A DNA stretch of 59,948 bases, taken from positions 1-59,948 of the forward strand of contig JANYHM010000067.1 in assembly GCA_025359065.1 (NCBI GenBank). The letters run 5' to 3'. The position numbers and the translations under genes were made by a program. How positions within the stretch are numbered: position 1 is the first letter of the stretch; every line of letters starts with the position of its first letter. This document shows, in pieces, positions 43,519 to 52,540 of this stretch. The DNA is from Synechococcales cyanobacterium GL140_1_metabinner_5_sub (GTDB lineage: Bacteria; Cyanobacteriota; Cyanobacteriia; Cyanobacteriales; Chamaesiphonaceae). The notes beneath the pieces were generated by a model. The model saw nothing but the letters and a program-made list of their open reading frames with translations. It had not been told where the DNA came from and ran no database searches.

Positions 43519-44622
43519 ATGGCAGAATTATTGATTGAAGATTTGATGGAGCAGCTCGTAGAAATGGGCGGTTCTGACATGCACATTCAAGCGGGGGCAC
43601 CAGTTTACTTTCGAGTAAGTGGTAAATTAGCGGCGATCGATGACGAAATTCTTTCTCCCCAAGATTGTCAGAAACTGATTTTTAGTATGCTGAACAACAC
43701 CCAGCGCAAAGAGCTTGAACAGGGCTGGGAACTAGATTGTTCTTACGGCGTAAAAGGTTTAGCCCGCTTCCGGGTAAATGTCTATCGTGAACGAGGTTGT
43801 TATGCCGCCTGTCTACGGGCATTGGCCTCGAAGATTCCGCAGTTTGAACAGCTCGGTTTACCAGAAATTGTGCGAGAAACCTCCAAAAAGCCTCGGGGCT
43901 TGGTGTTGATCACAGGACCTACCGGCTCTGGCAAAACCACCACCATGGCAGCGATGATCGATTTAATCAACCGCACCCGCGCCGAACATATTCTGACTAT
44001 CGAAGATCCGATCGAGTATGTTTTTCCTAATCACCTCAGCTTAATTCATCAACGCCAAAAAGGCGAAGATACCAAGAGTTTTAGTAATGCGCTGCGCGCC
44101 GCCCTACGGGAAGATCCTGATGTGATTTTAGTAGGAGAAATGCGTGACTTAGAAACGATCAGCTTGGCCATTACTGCCGCTGAAACTGGTCACTTGGTTT
44201 TTGGTACTTTGCACACTAGCTCCGCTGCTCAAACCGTCGATCGGATGTTGGATGTATTTCCGCCTGAGCAACAGCCCCAAATCCGTGCCCAGTTGTCTAA
44301 TTCACTAATTGCAGTATTCAGCCAGTGCTTGGTGCAAAAGAAAAATCCCAAGCCTGGCGAATATGGCCGTGTACTAGCTCAAGAAATCATGATTGTTACT
44401 CCAGCGATCGCCAATCTCATTAGAGAAGGCAAAACCGCCCAAATGTATGGTGCCATCCAAACTGGGGGGAAACTGGGCATGAATACGCTTGAAACCACTC
44501 TGGCCAACTATGTCCGAAATGGTTCGATCAGTCTGGAGACGGCTATGACCAAGGCTGCTAAACCAGATGAGTTAGAACGACTGGTTGCTACTAATCCAGC
44601 ACTGGTTAATGGCCGCCGCTAA
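43519..44622 (+). CDS. pilT: Type IV pilus retraction ATPase PilT
   Basis: The 367-residue ATPase powers pilus retraction. It starts MAELLIEDLMEQLVEMGGSD with the PilT N-terminal domain MHIQAGAPVYFRVSGKL. Walker A ITGPTGSGKTTTMAAM lies near 130-145, the Asp box DPIEYVF near 162, Walker B DPDVILVGEMRDLETI near 200, and the His box TLHTSSAAQTVDRML near 232, followed by the conserved AIRNLIREGK-like C-terminal helix. It is complete. It follows pilB by 30 bases and precedes pilC by 51, forming the standard cyanobacterial pilB-pilT-pilC order. Confidence 0.94.
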   Translation: MAELLIEDLMEQLVEMGGSDMHIQAGAPVYFRVSGKLAAIDDEILSPQDCQKLIFSMLNNTQRKELEQGWELDCSYGVKGLARFRVNVYRERGCYAACLRALASKIPQFEQLGLPEIVRETSKKPRGLVLITGPTGSGKTTTMAAMIDLINRTRAEHILTIEDPIEYVFPNHLSLIHQRQKGEDTKSFSNALRAALREDPDVILVGEMRDLETISLAITAAETGHLVFGTLHTSSAAQTVDRMLDVFPPEQQPQIRAQLSNSLIAVFSQCLVQKKNPKPGEYGRVLAQEIMIVTPAIANLIREGKTAQMYGAIQTGGKLGMNTLETTLANYVRNGSISLETAMTKAAKPDELERLVATNPALVNGRR

Positions 44623-44673
44623 CTTGCCCAAAATTGCCCTGTTCCTTATAAGTACTACAATCCAATCTGAATC

Positions 44674-45909
44674 ATGCCTACATTTACTGCTGAAGTCCGG
44701 GATAACCACGGTAACACCCGCCAAGAAAAGATCTCTGCCAAATCGGCAAAGGTTGCTCAAACTCAACTGAAACAAAAATATCAGTTTGTCAAAAATGTCC
44801 GTCAAGAGAAAAGCTTTGACATAACTCAACTTACTAAAATCAATGTTCAAGATATTGAAGCAGCACTGAGTCCAGTTAGCGTCAAAGATAGAGCCGTTTT
44901 TTCGAGACAGTTCGCAGCCATGGTAAATGCAGGAGTAGCAATGGTGCGCTGCTTGAGTATTTTAGGTGAACAGTCTGCTAATCCTCGAATGAAAAAGGCT
45001 CTCTCGGCAATCAGCCTAGATGTTCAACAGGGTATGAACCTCTCTGACGCGATGCGTCGTCAGCCGGAGTGTTTTGATAATCTATATGTGAGCATGATTC
45101 AAGCTGGTGAAGTGGGTGGGGTGCTGGATGAAGTTCTCAACCGTCTAGCTAAAGTACTAGAAGATATGGCCAGACTGAAAAACCAAATCAAGGGTGCCAT
45201 GGCATACCCTGTGGCAGTAGGTATTTTGGCCACTTTGGTATTTTTGGCCATGACAATTTTTTTGATTCCCATCTTTGCCAAAATTTTTCAGGATTTGGGT
45301 TCTACCTTACCTCCATTGACTCAATTCATGTTGGAAGTTAGTGGCATCCTTACTAGCTGGAAAGCAATTATTCCAGTTGCTTTTATTTTCACTGTCACCT
45401 TTGCTTTTCGCCAATATTACAAAACAACTGTAGGAAGAGTAACCATCGATCGGTTGCTGTTGAAAATGCCGATCGTGGGTGATTTGAACGAAAAATCGGC
45501 AGTGGCCAGATTCTGCCGCATTTTTGGTACTCTGACTCGCTCAGGTGTACCGATCCTCAGTTCTCTAGACATCGTGCGAGATACTGCGGGTAATAAGGTA
45601 ATTGCCAACGCGATCGAAAAATCAAAATATGAAGTGCAGCAGGGTGGAATGCTCAGCTTGGCTCTCCAACGGGAGCGGGTTTTCCCACCTTTGGCTATTC
45701 AAATGATTAGCATTGGCGAAGAAACCGGTGAAATCGACGCGATGATGATGAAAGTCGCTGACTTTTATGAAGATGAAGTAGAGCAGGCTGTTAAAGCTCT
45801 TACCAGCGTTTTGGAGCCAATCATGATGGTATTTCTAGCTGGGATGGTAGCAGTAATTTTGCTAGCTATGTACCTACCAATGTTCGCGGTATTCGAAAAA
45901 CTGGCTTAA
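44674..45909 (+). CDS. pilC: Type IV pilus inner-membrane platform PilC
   Basis: The 411-residue protein carries the GspF domain twice. Cytosolic domain 1 (FSRQFAAMVNAGVAMVRCLS, residues about 75-200) is followed by TM1 (AVGILATLVFLAMTIFLIPI). Domain 2 (EKSAVARFCRIFGTLTRSGV) has TM2-3 (AIIPVAFIFTVTFAF and MMVFLAGMVAVILLAMYLPM). It links PilB/PilT to the pilus base. Its stop TAA overlaps the next ATG (TAATGG, 1-base overlap with 45909), so the following hypothetical gene is translationally coupled. Confidence 0.93.
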   Translation: MPTFTAEVRDNHGNTRQEKISAKSAKVAQTQLKQKYQFVKNVRQEKSFDITQLTKINVQDIEAALSPVSVKDRAVFSRQFAAMVNAGVAMVRCLSILGEQSANPRMKKALSAISLDVQQGMNLSDAMRRQPECFDNLYVSMIQAGEVGGVLDEVLNRLAKVLEDMARLKNQIKGAMAYPVAVGILATLVFLAMTIFLIPIFAKIFQDLGSTLPPLTQFMLEVSGILTSWKAIIPVAFIFTVTFAFRQYYKTTVGRVTIDRLLLKMPIVGDLNEKSAVARFCRIFGTLTRSGVPILSSLDIVRDTAGNKVIANAIEKSKYEVQQGGMLSLALQRERVFPPLAIQMISIGEETGEIDAMMMKVADFYEDEVEQAVKALTSVLEPIMMVFLAGMVAVILLAMYLPMFAVFEKLA

Positions 45910-46469
45910 TGGCTGCTTCCGACATGTACGAAACTCTCCTCGCGGAGTATAGCAATCATGAAATGGCAATGCTGCTCTTGCAGCAGCACCGCCCTTACAT
46001 GGAAATGCTGCCCAGCATCCGCCGATCGCGTGAAAGTATTATGACTCTGCCACTGCCTGCGGTAAAAATGCGGGGCAGTGGCTCAGTGGTTTTACCCTGT
46101 GATCTGGCTTATTTGCTCTGTGACCCAGAGTGGAAAATCAAAATGGGTGGAGAAATTATTGTGTTGATTCAGCGCCCTGATGAGCTTTTTTCGGAGTTGC
46201 TGGGTCGCTGGCGACAAACTCAGGTGATTTTGGACTGCGATTATGAATGGCATCGCCCTAATTATTACCGACAAATTATGACTGAAGGCAGCGATCGACT
46301 ATACCCTTTGTTTGTGCTATGCCCTGATAGTGATCAACGGTTATCCAGAGGCTTAAGAGGTGCTCACTTGCCTTTTGTCATCTCCAATTTGTTAGAAAAT
46401 TTATCCGTAGCTGAAGATAATAATCTCCTGATAAATAAGGATTGCGAAACAGCCGAGGACATGACTTAG
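45909..46469 (+). CDS. Hypothetical protein coupled to pilC
   Basis: The 186-residue soluble protein is not recognised. It starts MAASDMYETLLAEYSNHEMA, continues MLPSIRRSRESIMTLPLPAV, a Cys pair in VLPCDLAYLLCDPEWK, and FSELLGRWRQTQVILDCDYE. The start overlaps the pilC stop by one base, so it belongs to the pil operon. Its 3' end is 76 bases ahead of cdsA. It might be a pilus-accessory or regulatory protein, but there is no motif to support this. Confidence 0.6.
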   Translation: MAASDMYETLLAEYSNHEMAMLLLQQHRPYMEMLPSIRRSRESIMTLPLPAVKMRGSGSVVLPCDLAYLLCDPEWKIKMGGEIIVLIQRPDELFSELLGRWRQTQVILDCDYEWHRPNYYRQIMTEGSDRLYPLFVLCPDSDQRLSRGLRGAHLPFVISNLLENLSVAEDNNLLINKDCETAEDMT

Positions 46470-46544
46470 GAGATTACCAAAAGCTAAATTTGATGCGAAT
46501 GGTAAAAATTTGGTTAAAATCTAAAGTACTCGATCGAAGTACCA

Positions 46545-47405
46545 ATGTCTTTATCTCGCTTGCTCAGTGCCATCGTGGCGATCATTTTAGCCTTGGGAAT
46601 GTTGTTCTTAGGGGGCTGGTACTTTACCCTCGGGCTGTGCATAGCGGTTTTTTTGGGTCAGCAAGAATATTTTCAGCTTGTGTTAGCGAAGGGATTTCAG
46701 CCTGCGATCAAAACTACGCTGGTGTTAAGCCAAGCATTATTGGTGGTCACGGCGCTGTTTCCAGGCTTTGCTGACACCATGTTTCCGGTTGCCGGAATTA
46801 TTGTCTGCTTTGCCATGCTGTTTGCCCCCAAGTTGGTCTCGATCGCCGACATTTCTACTTCCATTTTGGGCTTGTTTTATGGTGGCTATTTACCTAGCTA
46901 CTGGGTGCGGCTACGGGTAGGAATGCAGCCAACTGGTAACTTGCCCTTCTATGGCTACTGGCCAACGAGCTGGTCTGATTGGCAACATTTGCCGCCAACA
47001 CTTTCTAATACACTGCTGGTTTTTATGTGTATTTGGGCGGCAGATATTGGGGCTTATATGTTTGGTAAGTCTTTAGGCAAAACTAAGCTTTCGGTTATCA
47101 GTCCTAAGAAAACTCTAGAAGGGGCAGTTTTGGGGCTGGTTTCTAGCACCTTAATGAGCTTGGCTGGAGCCTATTATTTACACTGGCATCAGTGGCTGGT
47201 CAGTGGGCTAATTATGGGCATCTTAATTGGCTGTTCTACACTAGTTGGCGACTTAACAGAGTCTTTAATGAAGCGCGATGCTGGGGTGAAAGATTCTAGC
47301 GGGCTGATTCCTGGCCATGGGGGAATGCTCGATCGGACTGACAGCTATATTTTTACGGCTCCTTTTGTCTATTATTTTATTACTTTGATTTTGCCGCTTT
47401 TTTAA
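46545..47405 (+). CDS. cdsA: Phosphatidate cytidylyltransferase
   Basis: The 286-residue, multi-pass membrane enzyme has about eight hydrophobic helices from LLSAIVAIILALGMLFLGGW onward. The signature near the C-terminus, ESLMKRDAGVKDSSGLIPGH, then GGMLDRTDSY (S-x-x-K-R-x-x-x-x-K-D-x-x-x-x-x-P-G-H-G-G-x-x-D-R), is complete. It forms CDP-diacylglycerol from phosphatidate and CTP, the precursor of phosphatidylglycerol (essential in thylakoids). It is on the same strand as the pil genes but separated by 76 bases. A bidirectional terminator follows. Confidence 0.93.
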   Translation: MSLSRLLSAIVAIILALGMLFLGGWYFTLGLCIAVFLGQQEYFQLVLAKGFQPAIKTTLVLSQALLVVTALFPGFADTMFPVAGIIVCFAMLFAPKLVSIADISTSILGLFYGGYLPSYWVRLRVGMQPTGNLPFYGYWPTSWSDWQHLPPTLSNTLLVFMCIWAADIGAYMFGKSLGKTKLSVISPKKTLEGAVLGLVSSTLMSLAGAYYLHWHQWLVSGLIMGILIGCSTLVGDLTESLMKRDAGVKDSSGLIPGHGGMLDRTDSYIFTAPFVYYFITLILPLF

Positions 47406-47420
47406 TGTTCGATTTATTAT

Positions 47421-47462
47421 CTAAAAATGGATCCCCAGCAATTGCTAAAGATCCATTTTTAG
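47421..47462. terminator. Bidirectional terminator between cdsA and ankyrin gene
   Basis: CTAAAAATGGATC (47421-47433) pairs exactly with GATCCATTTTTAG (47450-47462) around a 16-base loop, with A- and T-runs at both edges. It serves the two convergent genes. Confidence 0.8.
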
Positions 47463-47466
47463 AATA

Positions 47467-48837
47467 TTAGGATACGGCAAAACAGGCGATCGTGGCTCGA
47501 TTGCCGCTGAGCTTGGCAATCTCTGATGCGGTGAGTCCACCCTGGTTACGAATGGTGCGATCGGCTCCAGCAGCCATTAAAATTTCGACTATTTCTACCC
47601 GCCGCTGGTTGGCAGCCCACATTAAAGGCGTGGCACCAGTTTTATCTTGGTGGTTTAGATCTACACGGTAGGCAATAAGCTGTCGCACCAAATCTGAATT
47701 GTCTTTTTTGATTGCCACCACCAGCAAAGACTGCTCTTGATGTACCAAAATATTCGGATTCACTCCTGCTCGTAGTAACACTGCAACCACTGGGTAATGC
47801 TTCGCTAACCCGGCCACAGTTAAAGCCTTGTCTCCTTGGCGATGGCGGTTCAGATCAATCAGGGGCAACAACTGCTCTACTACTAATCGATGGCCATGGA
47901 GAGCGGCCAAGAGTAGGGGAGTATCACCCAAAGCATTGGTAGCACTGCTATTTGCTGTATTTAAAGCCGCGACTACTTCGTGATGACCTTCCACTGCGGC
48001 CAAATGGAGCGCGGTATCGCCCTCTTGAGTCGCCCCATTAGGATTTGCCCCTTGAGCCAGTAAGAGTTGCACCGTCTGAGCTTGGCCTGCCGCTGCTGCT
48101 GCCAGTAAAGGTGTCCAGCCATCTTGATTGGGCAGGTCGATCGCTGCTCCGGCTTGCAGTAAAGCCGAAATTAATGGGGTGTAACCATGTTCGGCAGCAT
48201 TTAACAGACAGGTGTTGCCTTCGGCATCTTGAGCATTAACTTGGGCACCAGCTTTAATCAGGCTGTTAATCATTTGCACATTGCCAGGAGCCGGGACTAG
48301 CAGCAAAGATGAGCGCTCATCGACTAAGTTTGGATTAGCTCCGGCAGCGAGCAATAACTCTACTGCGGCAAGATGGTTTTTAACGATCGCAATATTGAGC
48401 GCGGTGTCTTGGTCTTGATCGATCACATTCACCTCCGCCCCGGCAGTTAGCAGCATCTGCACAATTTCGGGGGAACCAACCAGTGCAGCGGCCATTAGTG
48501 CCGTACTGCCATCATTATTTAAGGCATTGGGGTTGGCATGATGGCTCAACAAGAGCTGCACAATACCACTGTGACCAGAGGCCGCCGCCAACATGAGGGC
48601 AGTGGTGCCAAAATTGCCCCGGGCTAAGTTCACGTCAGCTTTTTTGGCCAGCAACAGCTCGACTATTTCAGTAAACCCTTGCTTGGCGGCAAACATCAAT
48701 GCGGTAGTGCCATTGGTGTCTCGGCAATCTACATCGGCTCCTTCAGCCAACAGCGTGGTCAATCGTTCCTTCTCCCCAAACCGCGCCGCTTGAATTAATT
48801 CTTGCCGAAGTTTGTTGCTGATCATGCCTGTTACCAC
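47467..48837 (-). CDS. Ankyrin-repeat protein
   Basis: This 456-residue soluble protein is built almost entirely of about 13 ankyrin repeats (units such as DGSTALMAAALVGSPEIVQM and QDQDTALNIAIVKNHLAAVE; each has the G-x-T-(P/A)-L-(M/H)-x-A-A pattern and an ELLLAAGAN-type helix end). An N-terminal cap (MISNKLRQELIQAARFG; Met5 is a likely start) and a final repeat RTIRNQGGLTASEIAKLSG are visible. No catalytic domain is present, so it is a protein-binding scaffold; the partner is unknown. It is convergent with cdsA over a shared terminator. Confidence 0.9.
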   Translation of the reverse strand: MVTGMISNKLRQELIQAARFGEKERLTTLLAEGADVDCRDTNGTTALMFAAKQGFTEIVELLLAKKADVNLARGNFGTTALMLAAASGHSGIVQLLLSHHANPNALNNDGSTALMAAALVGSPEIVQMLLTAGAEVNVIDQDQDTALNIAIVKNHLAAVELLLAAGANPNLVDERSSLLLVPAPGNVQMINSLIKAGAQVNAQDAEGNTCLLNAAEHGYTPLISALLQAGAAIDLPNQDGWTPLLAAAAAGQAQTVQLLLAQGANPNGATQEGDTALHLAAVEGHHEVVAALNTANSSATNALGDTPLLLAALHGHRLVVEQLLPLIDLNRHRQGDKALTVAGLAKHYPVVAVLLRAGVNPNILVHQEQSLLVVAIKKDNSDLVRQLIAYRVDLNHQDKTGATPLMWAANQRRVEIVEILMAAGADRTIRNQGGLTASEIAKLSGNRATIACFAVS

Positions 48838-48897
48838 GAAGAAAGTGTGCTAATTTCTATAAACAAATGTTAACTATCGCAATTATACAGAGAGACA

Positions 48898-49365
48898 ATG
48901 GATTTTTTCGCTCCTGAGGTCAAACCCTATTTAAATTTTGTCCATCCACCGCTGATGTGGGTGCTCCTAGGCATGTGTGTTTACGCGATGTATTTGGGCG
49001 TGCAGATTAGGCGCACTCGATCGGCCACCCCGGAAGTGCGTAAAGAATTAATTAAAGGTAAGTACAATGACCGACATCACAAAATCGGCTCAATTATTTT
49101 GGCACTGATGGTTTTGGGTTCGATCGGGGCTATTACTGTAACTTACATCAATAATGGCAAGCTGTTCGTTGGTCCACATTTATTGGCAGGGCTGGGCATG
49201 ACTGTATTGATTGCCATCTCGGCTTCTTTAACTCCTTACATGCAGAAGGGTAAAGACTGGGCGCGCGTTGGTCACATTGGTATCAACGTGACCATTGTGG
49301 GTTTATTTGGTTGGCAGGCTTTAAGTGGCCTAGAAATTCTCCAGAGAATAATTAGCAAGATGTAG
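48898..49365 (+). CDS. DUF4079 family membrane protein
   Basis: The 155-residue protein has four predicted membrane helices: PLMWVLLGMCVYAMYLGVQI, KIGSIILALMVLGSIGAITV, LFVGPHLLAGLGMTVLIAIS, VGHIGINVTIVGLFGWQAL. Several His residues (HPPLMW, HHKIG, GPHLLAG, VGHIG) are placed at helix edges, as in cytochrome b561-like proteins that hold heme. This fits the DUF4079 group of cyanobacteria and plant chloroplasts, thought to be related to photosynthetic electron transfer. Whether it binds heme is inference. It has its own promoter region and a hairpin downstream. Confidence 0.75.
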   Translation: MDFFAPEVKPYLNFVHPPLMWVLLGMCVYAMYLGVQIRRTRSATPEVRKELIKGKYNDRHHKIGSIILALMVLGSIGAITVTYINNGKLFVGPHLLAGLGMTVLIAISASLTPYMQKGKDWARVGHIGINVTIVGLFGWQALSGLEILQRIISKM

Positions 49366-49378
49366 ATTCCACTTGCAG

Positions 49379-49403
49379 TGCCCCTGCTCGGAAGCTGGGG
49401 GCA
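49379..49403. terminator. GC-rich hairpin between convergent genes
   Basis: TGCCCC (49379-49384) pairs with GGGGCA (49398-49403) with a further short inner stem across the loop. It separates the DUF4079 gene from mtnP. No clear T run follows on the plus strand. Confidence 0.45.
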
Positions 49404-49423
49404 TTCCCAACTTGTAAAAATTA

Positions 49424-50299
49424 CTAATTCGCATACTTGCCAATCAACAAGTTAAGTTTCTCCTTAGTCGCCTGATTCATCCCTGCTGGCGGCGTGATGA
49501 TGGCATATTTTAGGGCACTGTGAGCGATCGATTCAAAAGGCTTGGCCGCAATGCGTTTTACTGTTTCTTGAATCACTCGCTGGGCATTCACGGCATTCTT
49601 ACCCAAATTAGCAATTACCATTTCTACAGTTACGCTGTCATGGTCAGGATGCCAACAGTCATAGTCTGTAGAAAGCGCCAACGTTGCATAGGCAATCTCT
49701 GCTTCCCGCGCCAGCTTGGCCTCTGGCAAATTAGTCATGCCAATAATTGTGCCGCCCAACTGGCGATACATATTGGATTCTGCCTTAGTAGAAAAAGCTG
49801 GGCCTTCCATACACACATAAGTACCGCCCTTGTGGCAGGTAATATCTGGCAGATTTAAAGAATTGATCGAGTCCGCCAAAACTTGCTGCAATTGCGGACA
49901 AATCGGATCCCCAAAAGAAATATGGGCTACGACCCCTTCTCCAAAAAAAGTCGCAGCCCGACCTTTTGTGCGATCGATAAACTGGTCAGGCAACACCAAA
50001 TCCAACGGCTTCACTTCTGCCTGCAAGGAACCCACCGCCGAAGCCGAAATTAGATATTCCACACCCATTTGCTTCATGGCATGAACATTTGCACGATAGG
50101 GCACTTCGCTAGGCATTAGATGATGATTGCGCCCGTGCCTGGGGATAAAAGCTACCTTTACACCATCAATCTCGCCAGTAATTAACGCATCAGAAGGATC
50201 ACCAAAAGGAGTCTTCACCCGAACTTCGGCCACGTTTTGCAGCGCCTCCATTTTGTAAAGACCACTGCCACCAATAATGCCAATTTTGATATCTGTCAT
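49424..50299 (-). CDS. mtnP: 5'-Methylthioadenosine phosphorylase
   Basis: From ATG at 50299 ([20 protein letters not shown]) the protein has 291 residues. Family marks are the GGSGLY phosphate loop at 9-14, [20 protein letters not shown] (residues about 50-69), [20 protein letters not shown], and [20 protein letters not shown], with STDYDCWH at the purine pocket. It releases adenine and 5-methylthioribose-1-P from methylthioadenosine, part of methionine salvage, parallel to the ahcY branch earlier in the window. The NLPEA segment (rather than a T-N-D pattern) supports MTA over purine nucleoside as the substrate. Confidence 0.93.
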   Translation of the reverse strand: MTDIKIGIIGGSGLYKMEALQNVAEVRVKTPFGDPSDALITGEIDGVKVAFIPRHGRNHHLMPSEVPYRANVHAMKQMGVEYLISASAVGSLQAEVKPLDLVLPDQFIDRTKGRAATFFGEGVVAHISFGDPICPQLQQVLADSINSLNLPDITCHKGGTYVCMEGPAFSTKAESNMYRQLGGTIIGMTNLPEAKLAREAEIAYATLALSTDYDCWHPDHDSVTVEMVIANLGKNAVNAQRVIQETVKRIAAKPFESIAHSALKYAIITPPAGMNQATKEKLNLLIGKYAN

Positions 50300-50403
50300 G
50301 AGTTGCAAAATGCTAAAAGTCGATCGACTTCAGAATTATAGTCGATAGCCTCGGCTTAAGCGAAGCTATCGGCTCCCCTTCAAGACTCCACTGAAGTCTA
50401 AAC

Positions 50404-51306
50404 CTATGTTTCGCCCAGTACTTCATCAAACTTGGTGGGGTCAACTGTCTCGCCATCAATCGGGTCTTCACCTGGTACTCTAGCCATAAACCACAGGGCA
50501 ACCAAGGGCACGACACCCAAAGCAAGACCCAATAGAATCGGAATCCAAATGTTGCCGCCAATGCTCAGTACCATGGCAAATACAAAGTTACCTAAGTACA
50601 TCGCCATTGGTAAATTGAGCTGCGATCGATCCAAAGTAATTCTTTCTTTCGGCCATAGCAAAGCTGCTACCGACATAAAGACGGCTCCGGTTTCCATCCA
50701 GCCTGCAAAATTTAGGTAAGGCATACCAAAAAATGGCCCAGGAGTTTTCCACTCCCAAAAAGGCACCGCTGTTTGACTCATGGCCGGATCCAAAACAAAA
50801 TCCCAAGAAGTCAGCAGCAAAGCGCCAAAAAAGATTGAGCCAGTATGGCGTAACCAGTTTGGTAGATTGGTGTTGTCAAAGCCAGCTCGCGCCACGATGT
50901 AGCACGAAAAACCCAAGTAGAACCAAGACAAGGGAATGGTAAAGGGCACCAAGCCAGCAATCTTATATCCCAAGCCGTTTAGGTAGCCATAATCACCAAA
51001 AGGTAAACCGGTGCTAGTACCTAACAACTCGCTACTCAAAGATAGCCCGATCGCGGGCACCATAAAGCTCAGCCATTGCCACCACCCCAACATCCGATAG
51101 GCATATGCCGAGACCGCGATCGTCCCCAGCACAATGTAAAGAACTCCACCGTTGGCCATTGAGAGCTGAAAAACGCTCTGACCGAAAGGTGGCAATTGTA
51201 AAATCAAATCAGCATGGGGCAACACAATCAACAGCCCAGCAAGGCCAAATGCCATCGACACTAAATGTCCGATTAGGCTCCAGCGCTCTATTTTTTTCAG
51301 CTCCAT
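50404..51306 (-). CDS. cruF: CruF-type carotenoid 1',2'-hydratase
   Basis: From the ATG at 51306 (MELKKIERWSLIGHLVSMAF) the protein has 300 residues with about seven membrane helices. LSSELLGTSTGLPFGDYGYL (with the ELLG...PFGDY signature) and WDFVLDPAMSQ are the hallmark of the CruF family, which hydrates carotenoid psi ends (C-1' hydroxylation) in myxol glycoside synthesis. CruF in cyanobacteria often lies beside CruG (glycosyltransferase); no cruG is visible here. A TTG at 51318 would add 4 residues, but the GGAGAAATGC before the ATG is a better ribosome site. Confidence 0.87.
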   Translation of the reverse strand: MELKKIERWSLIGHLVSMAFGLAGLLIVLPHADLILQLPPFGQSVFQLSMANGGVLYIVLGTIAVSAYAYRMLGWWQWLSFMVPAIGLSLSSELLGTSTGLPFGDYGYLNGLGYKIAGLVPFTIPLSWFYLGFSCYIVARAGFDNTNLPNWLRHTGSIFFGALLLTSWDFVLDPAMSQTAVPFWEWKTPGPFFGMPYLNFAGWMETGAVFMSVAALLWPKERITLDRSQLNLPMAMYLGNFVFAMVLSIGGNIWIPILLGLALGVVPLVALWFMARVPGEDPIDGETVDPTKFDEVLGET

Positions 51307-51389
51307 GCATTTCTCCAAGAAAGGGTGACGGCTATTTTGGTTAATATTTCTTCATATTCTACCGAATTTCTACAGACTTTCTTGAGCTT

Positions 51390-51422
51390 CTTCTGGGTTT
51401 CTTCTGAGTTTCTTCTGGGTTT
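51390..51422 (+). repeat. Tandem 11-bp repeat, three copies
   Basis: CTTCTGGGTTT, CTTCTGAGTTT and CTTCTGGGTTT follow each other directly (one difference in the middle copy). They lie in the non-coding stretch upstream of the next gene, divergent from cruF. They may mark slipped-strand replication or a binding site array. Confidence 0.8.
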
Positions 51423-51475
51423 GTTAGATATTTCACCTGTGAATTTGTCCAAACTTAGCCAGATATTGACTGAAC

Positions 51476-52513
51476 ATGGCCAAAAACTCTCCGAATTTTC
51501 ATCAGATTTTCAGGGTAAACTATGGTGAAGGTCTAGAGATCACTGCATCTACCCCTAGTATTTCCCCTAAAAACATGAAGCTGAAGTACATCAAAAAAGA
51601 TCGCGCCCTGCTGCTGACCAGTTTTTTGTTAATGTTGATGCTGGCTGCCGGGTTGTTTAGCGGCATTATTGGTTTCACCATGGGACACGCTGCCCTGAAA
51701 GGTGTAACCCAACCAGATATCCGTCGCAGCAACAAAGGCACTACTGAAAACACCAAAACTCGGGGGCTAGAAGTATTGCCCGAAAAACAGCTAATCACCG
51801 ATGCCCAAGACATTATGGGAGTTGATCGCAAAGCAGAAGCGGCCAAATTTAAAACTGACGAAAAAGCTGCTTTGGTTTTCCCGATCGAAAGCAAAGATCA
51901 GGGCATCACCATGGTCATCAAATCAGCCAAGCTCGAAGGGAATAATTTAAAGCTCGATATTGCTCTGAGCAACCAAGGCAGTCAGCCCATCAAATTCAAC
52001 CAGGGCGTGTTGACAATTGTGGGAGATAAAGAGCAAAACATTCCATTTAGCGTCGCAGGCATCCCCTCATCTTTAGCGGCTGATGGCAAAGAGGTAGGAG
52101 TGAAAGTATTGGTGGCCAAAACCGCGATCCCGCCAGAAAATAATCTGACGCTACGTTTGACCGATGCCGATCGGAAACTGCAAATCGAAGCCAAAGATGT
52201 GCCATTGGGTGCAGCAGTTGCCAAGCCCCCGATCAAAATCAGTATTCCTGACGGTCAACTCAGCACCACCGAAGAAAAAGAAGGTAAAGCCGAAAAACCG
52301 GAGAAGCCAACCAGCGGCGCTTCACCGACTCCTAAAGCAAGCCCCAAATCTACAGCGGCTAAGCCCACCCCTAGCGCAAAGGCTGCTCCCAGTAAGCCTC
52401 CTGCTCCTAACACCAAAGCGAATACGGCACCGGTTAATCCCCCAGCCCCCGTTGAGCCTACTGAAGCTCCTAGTCCAGCGGCTCCAACTGGCGACGGCAG
52501 CCAACAGCAGTAG
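51476..52513 (+). CDS. Hypothetical anchored protein with proline/alanine-rich tail
   Basis: The open frame is 345 codons. The more plausible start is ATG 51575 (MKLKYIKKDRALLLTSFLLM), directly before a signal anchor TSFLLMLMLAAGLFSGIIGF. The 33 residues before it look non-coding, and neither start has a good ribosome site. After the anchor comes a mixed domain with SKDQGITMVIKSAKLEGNNL and a beta-rich stretch resembling immunoglobulin-like or DUF4352-type folds. From residue about 265 it is a Pro/Ala/Thr/Lys-rich tail (PTSGASPTPKASPKSTAAKP), typical of an extended periplasmic linker. It likely faces the periplasm. It precedes the CNNM-type gene by 27 bases. Confidence 0.6.
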   Translation: MAKNSPNFHQIFRVNYGEGLEITASTPSISPKNMKLKYIKKDRALLLTSFLLMLMLAAGLFSGIIGFTMGHAALKGVTQPDIRRSNKGTTENTKTRGLEVLPEKQLITDAQDIMGVDRKAEAAKFKTDEKAALVFPIESKDQGITMVIKSAKLEGNNLKLDIALSNQGSQPIKFNQGVLTIVGDKEQNIPFSVAGIPSSLAADGKEVGVKVLVAKTAIPPENNLTLRLTDADRKLQIEAKDVPLGAAVAKPPIKISIPDGQLSTTEEKEGKAEKPEKPTSGASPTPKASPKSTAAKPTPSAKAAPSKPPAPNTKANTAPVNPPAPVEPTEAPSPAAPTGDGSQQQ

Positions 52514-52540
52514 TTTTTTGAACCTATATACAGAGGACTA

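Noticed and set aside
47467-48837. The repeat content of the ankyrin gene as a DNA repeat array
   Set aside because: The periodicity is at the protein level (about 33 residues) with diverged DNA, so it is not a DNA satellite or CRISPR.
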